Assembly (NCBI GenBank): GCA_039028635.1
Contig: JBCCHV010000021.1
Coordinates: 28,987 to 92,986, forward strand
Direction: 5' to 3'
From: Acidobacteriota bacterium
GTDB taxonomy: Bacteria > Acidobacteriota > Thermoanaerobaculia > Multivoradales > JBCCEF01
DNA length: 64,000 bases
Below the pieces are notes generated by a model that did no database searches, was not told the origin of the DNA, and worked only from the letters and a program-made list of their open reading frames with translations. Shown in pieces: positions 31,726-40,406 of the stretch (position 1 is its first letter; each line of letters starts with the position of its first letter). The position numbers and the translations under genes were made by a program.

Positions 31726-32559
31726 GCGGGCTTCGGCTTGCTGGTAGATCAGCGAGCCATCGGCAAAGGCTCGCGAATAGAAGCGGGCCGTCTCGGTCCA
31801 GCCCTGCAGGGCACCCTCGCCCTGCTGACTGACGATCTCTTCGGCGTGCTCTGCGAGGGCCTCGGCGATGGTCTGCCAGCAGGTGACGGCGAGGTCCGTG
31901 CGGTCTCGGCGGGCGACCTGACGGAAGCCGGCGAGGCGCAGCGCGTCGTCGTACTCGGCGGGTGTCAGGAGGTTGATCATGGCGTCCTCGCGCCAGATCT
32001 TCTCGCGCAGCTCGTCGGTGACCCGTGGCCCGGCGAGAATCTCGACCAGAACGAATGAACGGCCGGTCGTCAAGAGACGCCGGGCACCGGCCAACACGGC
32101 GCCGAGGTCGTCGACCAGGATGAGGGAATCGAGGGCGTAGACCAGATCGAAGGTCTTTTCCGGAGACCAGACCGTGATGTCCGCCTCGACGAAGCTCAGG
32201 CGGCCGGCGAGCTGTGGGTCGAGGCGCTGGCGGTGGGCCTCGGCCTTGGCCACCTGCTGAGGGTTCATCTCGACCCCGGTGACCTGGCAGGGGTAGTGGG
32301 TGGCGAGGTAGCGGCAGGTGTCGCCGAGGCCGGAGCACAGCTCGAGGACGCGATCATCGGGCGCCAGAGCGCCGGCGCGGCCGATGGCGTCGAGAACTCG
32401 CCGGCCACCCATATTGGTGAACTCCCAGCCGCCGTGAACCGGTCCATAGACGGCGAGTTGCCAGACCGGATCGGCGGCGCCGTCGTAAAGCTCCCGATTG
32501 CGTTGGGCGACCTCCTGCGGACTGGGGGAGGCGCGAAAGGCGGCGGAATCGCCGCTCAC
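31723..32559 (-). CDS. SAM-dependent methyltransferase coupled to an AraC-type regulator
   Basis: A 278-residue class I methyltransferase: LELCSGLGDTCRYLA motif I (GxG form GLGDT), VTGVEMNPQ acidic loop, FVEADITVW and a UbiE/Ccm-like C-terminal half. The GTG start at 32559 overlaps the stop of the AraC gene (GTGA), so it is translated with its regulator. The stop lies at the edge of repeat copy D. The substrate is not indicated; with a regulator in the same transcript, a signalling or detoxifying small molecule is possible. Confidence 0.82.
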   Translation of the reverse strand: MSGDSAAFRASPSPQEVAQRNRELYDGAADPVWQLAVYGPVHGGWEFTNMGGRRVLDAIGRAGALAPDDRVLELCSGLGDTCRYLATHYPCQVTGVEMNPQQVAKAEAHRQRLDPQLAGRLSFVEADITVWSPEKTFDLVYALDSLILVDDLGAVLAGARRLLTTGRSFVLVEILAGPRVTDELREKIWREDAMINLLTPAEYDDALRLAGFRQVARRDRTDLAVTCWQTIAEALAEHAEEIVSQQGEGALQGWTETARFYSRAFADGSLIYQQAEAR

Positions 32560-33413
32560 GCCGCCCCGCTGGCCTGCAGGTAGTCGGCGACCAGTGGCGG
32601 GAAGGCCATCAGGATCGGGGGATCCGTCACCAGCGAACGGCGCATCTGGAGCTTCACCGGCTGCGAGACGCTGCCGTTCTCGACCTTCAGCCCACACTTG
32701 ATGTTCTCGGCCCGCAGGGCGTCCTGCCCGAGGAGGAAGCTCTCCTGGCTGGCGCCGAGATCGAACGCCGCCGAGCAGACGAAGTATTGACCGTCTTCGA
32801 GCCTCTGGGTGATGCCGAAGCCGAGCGCCGTCTGGGAAATGCTGCAGGCCAACGGGCTGCCTTGGGGAATCGGCTTTGGGAAAAGGCCGACGAAGGCGAC
32901 TCCGGAGAAGTCGTCGGGGACGTCGAAGAAGCCGTGCACGGCGGAATCATCGGCCGGCTCGAGTTGCTCCATCAGATAGTTGCGCAGCTGGTTCGCCATC
33001 TCGGCTCCGGCACCTTCGGCGAGCGAGCGGAAGCGCCGAGGGGGCACTCCGACGAGCTCCGTGAAGCGCCGGGTGAAGGTACCGAGGCTGTTGTAGCCGA
33101 CTTCGAAACAGATGTCGGTGACGCTCTGCTGGGTGGTGAGGAGGAGGCGTTTGGCCTCCTGCAAGCGGAGCGCCCAGAAGAACTGCGCCGGCGGTATGCC
33201 GGTGAGCTGTCGGAAGACGCGCACGAAGTGATAGGAACTCATGATGCCCACTTCGGCCATCTCATCGAGGGAGAAGCTCTCGTAGAGCCGCTCGTGCATC
33301 GTTTCGATGACGCGCTCCGTGGCGCGGCGATAGGAGTCCTCGGTGTCCCCTCGCCAAGCGCTCGAGGAGTGCTCGATTCCGTCGTTATGGGTGCCAGATG
33401 AGTCGCGATCCAT
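32556..33413 (-). CDS. AraC-family transcriptional regulator, DNA-binding domain at the N-terminus
   Basis: A 285-residue protein if started at the ATG at 33413; a GTG at 33497 would add 28 residues but has no suitable ribosome site. Residues ~30-130 form the two helix-turn-helix units of the AraC family (SLDEMAEVGIMSSYHFVRVFRQLTG and SVTDICFEVGYNSLGTFTRRF). The C-terminal ~150 residues are an unrecognised domain, probably ligand-binding (compare Rob/GyrI-like layouts, DNA-binding first). It is coupled to a methyltransferase and separated from a LuxR gene by a 700-base AT-richer region with palindromes. Confidence 0.88.
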   Translation of the reverse strand: MDRDSSGTHNDGIEHSSSAWRGDTEDSYRRATERVIETMHERLYESFSLDEMAEVGIMSSYHFVRVFRQLTGIPPAQFFWALRLQEAKRLLLTTQQSVTDICFEVGYNSLGTFTRRFTELVGVPPRRFRSLAEGAGAEMANQLRNYLMEQLEPADDSAVHGFFDVPDDFSGVAFVGLFPKPIPQGSPLACSISQTALGFGITQRLEDGQYFVCSAAFDLGASQESFLLGQDALRAENIKCGLKVENGSVSQPVKLQMRRSLVTDPPILMAFPPLVADYLQASGAA

Positions 33414-34119
33414 GATGCCTAGATGATGATCGGCCAGGAGTTCGACATCGATGTTAGGTCCTCGTGCGCGGTGAAGAAGTATGCCGCTGGGGGGCACCCT
33501 TCTCGAGTCAATAGAATTCAGTACGTCAATGGAGCCGCGAAGGCTCCGCTATCGATGAGTGCCGAACCAGGGGAGAATCGTTGCTCCGCGAGTTCCGCAT
33601 CGCGAAGTCTGTGGGTTCGCTCCACATTGGGATCGAACCGAGCGATTCCGCGGTCCTATCGGCACCACGAATGACTGTGAGTTTTGCCACCGATAAGGAG
33701 GGTATCGAGTCGGGGCCTTCCCGCCTATAGATCGAGCGGCTCAAAATCGGTTCAACCGATGGCGGGCATGAATCTTGACGTCTCGGCCTAGAGCCGCATC
33801 AGAACCCATTTGATTCCAGGCTTTGGTATTTTCGTAGATTTAACGAGTTCAACTAGTCGTTTTTTTTGAGCAAGTTAGGTCCCGATTCGAAGGCTTGCAT
33901 CATTCCCTACGATACTCTCGAACATGAATCTTTTTTAGTCCAAAGGTTCTATTGCTAGAGACGGGGGGACACGGTAGAAAACAGGGAACCGATGACTAGC
34001 CAAGAGACCTTCGACGCCGTTTCAGAAGTGCCGAATCTCGGCGTCTCCGAGAGCACTGAGAGGGTGTGTCGACGGGGGGATCTCCGGTCCGAGAATTGCT
34101 CTTGCGGGAAGGTTTCCTG
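33414..34119. other. Long AT-richer intergenic region between divergent regulators
   Basis: Roughly 700 bases with no convincing gene; a short frame at 33423-33674 has no ribosome site or recognisable product. Its AT content, highest around 33800-33960, differs sharply from its neighbours. It carries a perfect inverted repeat (33746-33760) and TATCGG half-sites near 33655 and 33690. It probably holds promoters and control sites for the AraC gene on one side and the LuxR gene on the other. It could also be a remnant of transferred DNA. Confidence 0.5.
33746..33760. promoter_or_regulatory. Perfect 7-base inverted repeat, candidate operator
   Basis: ATCGGTTCAACCGAT: seven-base arms around a single C, in the AT-rich region between the AraC and LuxR regulator genes, about 330 bases upstream of the AraC start and 360 before the LuxR start. 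It is a plausible regulator site but the distances are long and the bound protein is unknown. Confidence 0.35.
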
Positions 34120-34812
34120 ATGAATCCCGTACGGCTCTTCCTGGTTCACGAGAATCCTCTTCATCGAGAGGCCCTTTCGCGCTCTCTCGAAGCCCATGCG
34201 GAGGTCGAGCTGATCGGCTCCCTGTCCCGTTCTCAGGTCGCCAACGAACGACTGCGGCGCGATGGCGTCGATCTGGTGTTGGTGGATGCCAGTATCGAGC
34301 AGGAGGCGGCCCTCGAGGTGACGCGAAACCTGCGCCGGCGGTTCCCGGGATTGCGCCTGTTACCCCTCGGGCTCGAGGGCGGTGCCGACGTGGTGCGCTT
34401 CATCGAGGCCGGTGCCAATGGCTATCTGCTGCAGGATGCCTCCCTCGCCGAGCTGATTCGCACCGCCGTCGACGTCTACCGGGGTCGCCCTCCCTGCTCG
34501 TCCCGCGTCGCCGACATGGTGCGACTGCGGATCGTCGAGCTGAGCCGCTCGGCGCCGCGGCTGCGGGCGCCGACGGTAGCGCTGACCAAGCGGGAAAACG
34601 AGATTCTCGAGCAGGTCGCCGATGGGCTCGGCAATCAGGAAATCGCCCTCGAGCTCGGCATCGCCCTGGCCACGGTCAAGAACCATGTGCACCGGATCCT
34701 CGACAAGCTCGGCGCGCGTAGCCGGCGCGAAGCGGTTCGGGTGGCCTTCGAGAACGGCCTGCTCAAGGGCGTCGCTCGGCTGCGGCCGCGGCGCCGGCCT
34801 CCGGCTTCCTGA
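34120..34812 (+). CDS. NarL/LuxR-type response regulator with degenerate receiver
   Basis: A 230-residue protein (ATG at 34120, GGAAGG upstream). The N-terminal receiver keeps the phospho-acceptor-like Asp (LVLVDAS) but the acidic pair is replaced by His-Glu (LFLVHENPLHREAL) and the conserved Lys by Gln (GYLLQDAS). Normal phosphorylation is therefore doubtful. The C-terminal domain (from about residue 160) is a good LuxR helix-turn-helix: LTKRENEILEQVADGLGNQEIA, then TVKNHVHRILDKLGARSRREA. No histidine kinase lies nearby. It faces a convergent paralogue of the same length. Confidence 0.9.
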   Translation: MNPVRLFLVHENPLHREALSRSLEAHAEVELIGSLSRSQVANERLRRDGVDLVLVDASIEQEAALEVTRNLRRRFPGLRLLPLGLEGGADVVRFIEAGANGYLLQDASLAELIRTAVDVYRGRPPCSSRVADMVRLRIVELSRSAPRLRAPTVALTKRENEILEQVADGLGNQEIALELGIALATVKNHVHRILDKLGARSRREAVRVAFENGLLKGVARLRPRRRPPAS

Positions 34813-34821
34813 CGCCAGTCG

Positions 34822-34836
34822 TAGGGACGGTCCCTA
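34822..34836. terminator. Palindrome between the convergent LuxR-type genes
   Basis: TAGGGACGGTCCCTA, seven-base arms around one G, sits between the convergent stops at 34812 and 34834 and includes the stop codon of the minus-strand gene. It has no T-run, so it may be a weak bidirectional terminator or simply a stabilising hairpin. Confidence 0.4.
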
Positions 34837-35526
34837 AATCCGTAAGGCCGTGCGGCGCAATCGCGGACGCAGCCAGCGCTTGAGCTGCGCCTTTCTCACC
34901 GCCTCGGCGCGGTCCGTGGCCTCGAGCTTCTCGAGCACGCGGTGGACGTGGTTCTTGATGGTGAAGGGCGAGAGGTAGAGGCGAGCCGCGATCTCCTTGT
35001 TGCTCAGGCCATCGGCGATGAGCTCCAGCACCTCCATCTCACGTGGCGTCAGGGTGAGCGCTTCGAGGCGCTCTTTGCGGCGCTGCTCCCGCACCAGATC
35101 GGCGAGCTGACCGAACATGATGTTGGCGACATAGGGCGAGCAGAAGGTCTCGCCGCGGAGCGCCATGTCGATCGCCTTGATCAGCTCGGCGAAGGAGGCG
35201 TCCTTGAGCACCCACCCGTGGGTTCCGGCATCGACACAGCGCAGGATGAAGTCTTCCGACTCGGGGAGGCCGATGGCCAGGACGGTCAGGGTGGGATGGT
35301 CCTGGGTGAGGAGGACCAGCTCATCGAAGGTCTCGTCCTGGGCTTGTCCCAGATCTGCGAGCAGCAGGTCAGGGCAAGCTTCATCTTCGATGCGTTGGCG
35401 AGCAGCCGCCAAATCGGCCACCTGGTCGACTTCGCGGTAGCGCTTCTCGTCGGCGAGGAGTGACACCAGGCATTCGCGGAATACCGCAGTGCCACCGGCC
35501 AAAAGTAGGCGAGTGTCAGTGCTCAT
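34834..35526 (-). CDS. NarL/LuxR-type response regulator with degenerate receiver
   Basis: A 230-residue paralogue of the protein at 34120, started at the ATG after GGAGGAG. The receiver has the acceptor-like Asp (LLLADLG) and the conserved Lys (WVLKDAS), but the acidic pair near the N-terminus is Gly-Gly (LLLAGGTAVFRE). It should bind Mg poorly and may work without phosphorylation. The LuxR domain reads LTPREMEVLELIADGLSNKEIA with IKNHVHRVLEKLEATDRAEA. The convergent arrangement with a paralogue of equal length suggests an inverted duplication followed by divergence. Confidence 0.9.
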   Translation of the reverse strand: MSTDTRLLLAGGTAVFRECLVSLLADEKRYREVDQVADLAAARQRIEDEACPDLLLADLGQAQDETFDELVLLTQDHPTLTVLAIGLPESEDFILRCVDAGTHGWVLKDASFAELIKAIDMALRGETFCSPYVANIMFGQLADLVREQRRKERLEALTLTPREMEVLELIADGLSNKEIAARLYLSPFTIKNHVHRVLEKLEATDRAEAVRKAQLKRWLRPRLRRTALRI

Positions 35527-35620
35527 GGGGACTCCTCCAAGGCCTGCAAAGGAACGCAAAACCCCTCGGCGAGCCGGGGGAAGGTCCCAAGGGTACCAGG
35601 TTGTAGCGCCTCGGTTCGGA

Positions 35621-37615
35621 TCAGGACCAGAACTTGCCCTCCGCCATCAGGTCGCGAGCGGCGAGGGCGGCGGTCGTGCCCTGCTCGACCAGCCGGCGGC
35701 GGTCGGTGCCGGTGGCGTCGACCGCCTGGCGATAGGCCTCCTGGGTCTCGCGCAGCTTCTTGATCGCGTCGAGGTGGAGATTGCGCTCGCGCAACACCTG
35801 GATGGCGTCCTCGACATCGGAGAGGGCGATCTCCAGTCCCCGGCGGCTGCGCTGCGGATCTCCCTGGCCGATCGCCGCGGCGCTCTGCTGGGTGAAGGAG
35901 CGGATGTTGTCGAGGGCGTTGAGGACCCGCAGGAAAGCGGCGATGGCCTCGACCTCGGAAGTGTCGAGGGTGATCTTCAGGCCGCTGGCGAGGAAGAACG
36001 CGTCGGTGGCATAGAAGTCGACCGCCCCTTCGAGGGTCTGGACGGCGTTGTTGTGGAAGTAGGGAGCGGTGTCCGCCGACTCGACTAGCGAGGTGGTGTT
36101 GAACTCGCAGTTGCCGATGCCGCTGTCGACGCACAGGAAGGTAGTCTCTTTGCCGAAGCCGCCGTCCGGTGGGTTGTTGTCACCATCGACGATGTCCGCC
36201 GGCTCCGAAGCCAGCTTCTCGACGCCGGTGTCGTGGTTCTCGTTGAAGCCACTGAAGAGGGCGTTGGCGCCGCCATTGAGGTGGCAGTCGTTGCAGGCCG
36301 TGTCGGCCTTCAGATAGAGCTGCTTGCCGTGGGCCACCAGGGGGCTGCTGAAGGTGAGCTTCGAAAGGTCCGGGTCCTCGCTGCGACCCAGGCTGAGCAG
36401 GAATGCCGCCATGGCGTCGAGCTCGACGTCGTTGGGCAGGCGGAAGTCGTTGGGGGCGATGCGCCGCAGGGTCTTCGGGTAGTGCTGGATGACGGCGCCG
36501 ACGGCGAACAGGCGCAGCGAGCCATCGCCCGGCGAGCCGTCACAGCCCCAGCCGAGGGCGTGGTCCTTGTTGGTGCAATCGTCGCCCGGATCGATCGATC
36601 GGCTGAGGCCGAGGAGGTGGGGCACGCTGCGCAGCGTGTAGCGATTCGCCAGGTCGCGGCGGCCGTCCGGATTCTGCAGGATCAGCGCCAGCTCGCGCAT
36701 CAGCTTCGGCTTCTCGAAGTTCTCCGCCAGCTCGGCGATGTGCTCGGCGGCGAACAGCGGATCGTCGTCCGGCAGGGTGCTGATGAAGTAGGGATCGAGG
36801 GTGTAGTTGTTCTCCGCCGGGTGGCAGGTGCCGCAGGTGCGGCCGTTGCCGGCGAAGGTTTCCTCGAAGAAGACCTCTTCGCCGCGGGCGATGAGATCGA
36901 CGGCCGGGTCCTTGGCGACGGTGGCGAAGGCCGGCCGCGGTCCCCAGGAGGTCAGCCCGGCCGGGCGTAGCGCGGAAACCGACGGTCCGCCGCGGCGGCT
37001 GCGCTCGAGGCGCTGGAAAAGACTCGGTGCGGCGGCAATGCGGGTGCCTTCGACCGGGGAGCGATCGGGGTCGGTCACCGCCACCAGATCGATCTCGAAG
37101 TGGTCGAAAAAGGCGCTGCCGAGGTCTGCCGAAAGTCTGCCGTCGGGGCGCAGCCGTCCGAGTCGCAGCAGACGATCCTCGGGCTCGGCGGCGAGGGTGC
37201 CGTGGCGTCCGTCGTGGTTGTCGACCAGCCAGACGTCCCCCGGCGAGCCGGTCCCGGCCGCCGCCATCGACTCCGAGAGGTCGACATCGAGGCGCCCCGT
37301 CCGGTGGTCGATGGTGACGTTGCCGCGCAGCGCCGAGGGCTGCTGCGAGATGCCCTCGATCTCTCCCAGGCGCAGCTGCCAGCGCTCGGCCTGAACCTGT
37401 TCGGCTTGCCAGCGGGTGAAGGCCTTCTCGAGATGACCCGGCTCACCGGCGGTCGGTGCGTTCACCGGCGGAGCCTGGAAGAACAAGACTCCGAGCGGCG
37501 CAAAGGCCGCGATCATGACGCAGAGGAGGACGATTCGAGAGTTGCCGCCGGCGGGGGCGGCCCGGCCCTGCGAACCTCGCGACGGGGTGACTCTGGAATC
37601 TGCAGCGGCGCTCAT
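35621..37615 (-). CDS. Membrane-anchored dihaem cytochrome c peroxidase-like protein
   Basis: A 664-residue protein with an N-terminal membrane anchor (about residues 27-48). Residues ~60-190 are a beta-rich domain I do not recognise. The dihaem region carries CGTCH at 261-265 and CNDCH at 441-445, with the family phrase TLRSVPHLLGLSRS and a later VESADTAPYFHNNAVQTLEGAVDFY. The tail from ~590 is a helical coiled region. It belongs with the CCP/MauG-like family but has long insertions. Periplasmic oxidation of an unknown partner is likely. It is separated by 73 bases from the TraB-family gene on the same strand. Confidence 0.85.
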   Translation of the reverse strand: MSAAADSRVTPSRGSQGRAAPAGGNSRIVLLCVMIAAFAPLGVLFFQAPPVNAPTAGEPGHLEKAFTRWQAEQVQAERWQLRLGEIEGISQQPSALRGNVTIDHRTGRLDVDLSESMAAAGTGSPGDVWLVDNHDGRHGTLAAEPEDRLLRLGRLRPDGRLSADLGSAFFDHFEIDLVAVTDPDRSPVEGTRIAAAPSLFQRLERSRRGGPSVSALRPAGLTSWGPRPAFATVAKDPAVDLIARGEEVFFEETFAGNGRTCGTCHPAENNYTLDPYFISTLPDDDPLFAAEHIAELAENFEKPKLMRELALILQNPDGRRDLANRYTLRSVPHLLGLSRSIDPGDDCTNKDHALGWGCDGSPGDGSLRLFAVGAVIQHYPKTLRRIAPNDFRLPNDVELDAMAAFLLSLGRSEDPDLSKLTFSSPLVAHGKQLYLKADTACNDCHLNGGANALFSGFNENHDTGVEKLASEPADIVDGDNNPPDGGFGKETTFLCVDSGIGNCEFNTTSLVESADTAPYFHNNAVQTLEGAVDFYATDAFFLASGLKITLDTSEVEAIAAFLRVLNALDNIRSFTQQSAAAIGQGDPQRSRRGLEIALSDVEDAIQVLRERNLHLDAIKKLRETQEAYRQAVDATGTDRRRLVEQGTTAALAARDLMAEGKFWS

Positions 37616-37688
37616 GCCCGCCGATGCTAGCGACGGTCCGACCGCGAAACTTCTCTCATCCTGTCGAGATCGGCAATCTCGATGCTAG

Positions 37689-38867
37689 TCAGCGGAAGAG
37701 ATTGGAGAGGATCTCCTTACCGCCGACCAGGGTGCCGAGGAAGCTTCCCATACCGGAAAGCAGAAAGGTCAGCAGGATGCGCAGTAATTTGTTGCCCCAC
37801 CAGCGTCCGACGCGAGTGAAGTCGTCACCCACGGACTTGAATTCCCGCACCAGGGGCGGCCGAAAGTAGGCCTGGACGAAGGCCACCACATAGGCGGCGC
37901 CGATGAGTGGCGACAGGCTGGTGATGGGGGCCGAGACGAAGGCGGCGAGGATCGCCAGTGGGTGAGCCAGGGCGATGGCGGCGCCGATGGCGCACGGAAT
38001 GCCGTTGGCGAGCACCCAATAGACGATGTTGTCGCCAGCGGCGGCACCGCCCTGGTCCCAGCCGATGTAGACGATGGCGCCGACGATCAGCACCGGAATC
38101 GCCCAGCCGACCCACTTCCAGATCGGCGACACCGGTGGGATCTCCTCGATCGGGGCCAGCTCGGTGGTCTCGCCGCGGTTCAGGATGTCGACGATGCCGG
38201 CGACGTGGCCGGCGCCGACCACCGCCACCACGCGGTCGCCATCGGCCTGGCGAATCTTCTCCGCCAGGTAGGCGTCGCGCTCGTCGATCAGGACCTCCTT
38301 GAGGGCCGGCATGGCCTCGCCGAGCTCGTTCATCATCTCGTTGAGGACATCCTTCTGGCGGATCTCGCGTAGCTGCTCCTCGGAAATCTCCGAGTCCTCC
38401 ATGATGCCGGCCATCACCGACGCCATCAGCCAGAACTTCTTGAAGAAGCCGATCCGGCGCCAGGCCCGCCGCAGGGTGATGCGGATGTCGCGGTCGCAGA
38501 GCGAGATCGGAATACCGTCCTCGTCGGCGGCCTTGGTGGCCTCGAGGAGCTCGGTGCCCGGCGTCACGCCGAGCTGGCCGCCGAGCTTCTTCTGGTAGGC
38601 GCCGAGGAGCAGGTTGACCAGCAGCGTGCTGAGCTGTTTGTTGCGGATCACCTGCTTGATGTCGAGGCTTTCCCAGCGGCTCTCCTGGGAGAGGGCCTGG
38701 TAGCGCCGCTCGTCGAGCTCGACGCACACGCGGTCCGGCTGCTCGTCGCGGATCACCAGGCGCACCAGGTCCGCCGACTCCTGCGAGATATGGGCGGTGC
38801 CGACGAGCACGATCTCGCGGCCATCGAGATCGAGACGGTGGATGTCCTGGTGAGTTTCTGCGCTCAT
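37689..38867 (-). CDS. TraB/PrgY family membrane protein
   Basis: A 392-residue protein. The N-terminal half is the TraB/GumN fold: VLVGTAHIS near residue 20, VCVELDERRY near 47, and AVVGAGHVAGI near 218, the conserved His/Glu motifs proposed to form a protease-like or metal-binding site. The C-terminal third has four hydrophobic segments (around 255-275, 285-320, 325-345, 370-385). PrgY of Enterococcus, in the same family, limits peptide pheromone activity. The function in this organism is unknown. The ATG at 38867 is used in preference to an upstream in-frame ATG without ribosome site. Confidence 0.88.
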   Translation of the reverse strand: MSAETHQDIHRLDLDGREIVLVGTAHISQESADLVRLVIRDEQPDRVCVELDERRYQALSQESRWESLDIKQVIRNKQLSTLLVNLLLGAYQKKLGGQLGVTPGTELLEATKAADEDGIPISLCDRDIRITLRRAWRRIGFFKKFWLMASVMAGIMEDSEISEEQLREIRQKDVLNEMMNELGEAMPALKEVLIDERDAYLAEKIRQADGDRVVAVVGAGHVAGIVDILNRGETTELAPIEEIPPVSPIWKWVGWAIPVLIVGAIVYIGWDQGGAAAGDNIVYWVLANGIPCAIGAAIALAHPLAILAAFVSAPITSLSPLIGAAYVVAFVQAYFRPPLVREFKSVGDDFTRVGRWWGNKLLRILLTFLLSGMGSFLGTLVGGKEILSNLFR

Positions 38868-39223
38868 CGAGTCGGCTCGTGGGTCGTGAGGGCGGCGCGC
38901 TGGGGCCGCCTCGAGAGGGGGCATTGCCGGCCAGGGGACGCTGTCCGTCCCGGGATAGTAGAGCGGCCCGTCGTCCTCCGCAAGGGGGGTGGCGTGCTAG
39001 AGTTTTGGAGCTTTATGTTCGCCACGCAAGATCTTGCCTGCCGCTGAGCCCCGGCGCCGAACCTGACCCTGCGGGTCAGCGCTCCGCCGGAGGCTCCTGC
39101 GATCACCGCCGGTGATCGCTTCCGAGCTCGTCTCTCGACCGTCGAGAACAGAAGGATTGTGCGCAACGCGCCTGGAATCGAGGCCAAGAGCCAGGTTCCG
39201 GGTTGGCTGCAGGAGATCGGAGC
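38868..39223. other. Intergenic region with hairpins upstream of rsgA
   Basis: About 355 bases between divergent genes and no credible gene. Two clear inverted repeats lie at 39063-39080 (arms CTGACCC/GGGTCAG) and 39099-39119 (arms GCGATCACCG/CGGTGATCGC). They may be terminator-like leftovers or a 5' leader structure of the rsgA transcript. The AT-richer part around 38995-39020 is a possible promoter. Confidence 0.4.
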
Positions 39224-40291
39224 GTGTTGGCAAGCGACTTGGGTTGGAACCAGACTTTTCAGGAACATTTCGAAAACTATCTTGACCGCGGTCTCGAGGC
39301 CGGTCGGGTCCTCACCGAGAACCGCGAGGTCTACCGGCTGTGGAGTGGTCGTGGTGAGCGCACGGCGGAGCTCGCCGGCCGTCTGCGCTACCTCGCCGAA
39401 GGGCCCGAAGACCTGCCGGCGGTGGGCGACTGGGTGGCCTTCGAGGGCTTCGACGAAGACCGCGCCATCATCCATGGCCTGTTGCCGCGCCGCAGCCGGC
39501 TGCTGCGCCGGGCGGCCGGCCGGCGCAGCGACGTCCAGGTGGTGGCGGCCAACGTCGACACCGTCTGGGTGGTGTCGTCCCTCAATCGCGACCTCAGCGA
39601 GCGTCGCCTCGAGCGTTACCTCGAGGTGGTCGCCGAAGGCCGTTGCCGGCCGGCGATCGTGCTGTCGAAAGCGGATCTGGTGGGCCATCCCGAGGCTCAC
39701 CGGGAACGCTTGGCGGCGCGCTTCGACGGGGTTCCGATCCACGTCGTCAGCAGCCTTCGAGGGCAGGGCCTTACGGATCTCGAGGGAGACCTCGAGGCCG
39801 GCCAAACGGTGGCCCTGCTGGGTTCCTCGGGGGTTGGCAAGTCGACCCTGATCAACCACTTCTCGGAGGTCCAGCAGGCGGTGCGGGAAATCCGCCAGCA
39901 GGACGATCGCGGCCGCCACACCACCACCGGTCGCAGCCTGCTGCCGAGCCGCCTCGGCGGCTGGATGCTCGACACTCCCGGCATGCGAGAGCTCGGACTG
40001 GTGGCGGGGCAGCTCGGGTCGGCCGGCACCTTCGAAGACATCGACGCCCTGGCGCGCCAGTGCCGCTTTCGCGATTGCCGCCACGACGGCGAGCCGGGCT
40101 GTGCCGTGGCCGCCGCCGTCGAGCACGGCGACCTCGACGAAGCGCGCCTCGCCAGCCTCGACAAGCTGCAGCGGGAGGAAGAGTTCCAACGCCTGCGTGA
40201 GGCCGGCAAGGGGGCCCTCGCCGAGAAGCAGAAGTGGCTCGCCCATCGCATCAAGGCGGCCAAGGCGGACAAGAAGTCGCGTCTGGAGTGA
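39224..40291 (+). CDS. rsgA: Ribosome small-subunit-dependent GTPase A
   Basis: A 355-residue circularly permuted GTPase that checks and matures the 30S ribosomal subunit. An N-terminal OB-like domain (residues ~35-85) comes first. The G motifs appear in permuted order: LSKADL (G4), GSSGVGKSTL (P-loop), then DTPGMRELG (G3). The C-terminal zinc finger CRFRDCRHDGEPGC (Cys-Cys-His-Cys) is intact. I start at the GTG at 39224, nine bases after AGGAG; the TTG at 39203 is less likely. A housekeeping gene in an otherwise specialised region. Confidence 0.95.
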   Translation: MLASDLGWNQTFQEHFENYLDRGLEAGRVLTENREVYRLWSGRGERTAELAGRLRYLAEGPEDLPAVGDWVAFEGFDEDRAIIHGLLPRRSRLLRRAAGRRSDVQVVAANVDTVWVVSSLNRDLSERRLERYLEVVAEGRCRPAIVLSKADLVGHPEAHRERLAARFDGVPIHVVSSLRGQGLTDLEGDLEAGQTVALLGSSGVGKSTLINHFSEVQQAVREIRQQDDRGRHTTTGRSLLPSRLGGWMLDTPGMRELGLVAGQLGSAGTFEDIDALARQCRFRDCRHDGEPGCAVAAAVEHGDLDEARLASLDKLQREEEFQRLREAGKGALAEKQKWLAHRIKAAKADKKSRLE

Positions 40292-40406
40292 TCGCCCGGA
40301 GCATCGCCGCGGGGTCGTTGGTCTTGCCGGCCCCGCGGTGGCGCGCTGGTTTCGAGATCGAGCCGTGGGCCGCATCCATCCGCGCTGGCGTGCGAATATT
40401 CAGGGC

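Noticed and set aside
31003..32058. Plus-strand frame of about 350 codons across repeat copy D and the methyltransferase
   Set aside because: It covers hairpin repeats and the antisense of a good methyltransferase; composition is repeat-driven.
33423..33674. Small plus-strand frame of 83 codons in the AraC/LuxR intergenic region
   Set aside because: No ribosome site, no recognisable product, and it lies in the likely promoter region of the AraC gene.
38879..39115. Short plus-strand frame in the region before rsgA
   Set aside because: It contains inverted repeats, lacks a ribosome site and has no similarity pattern.
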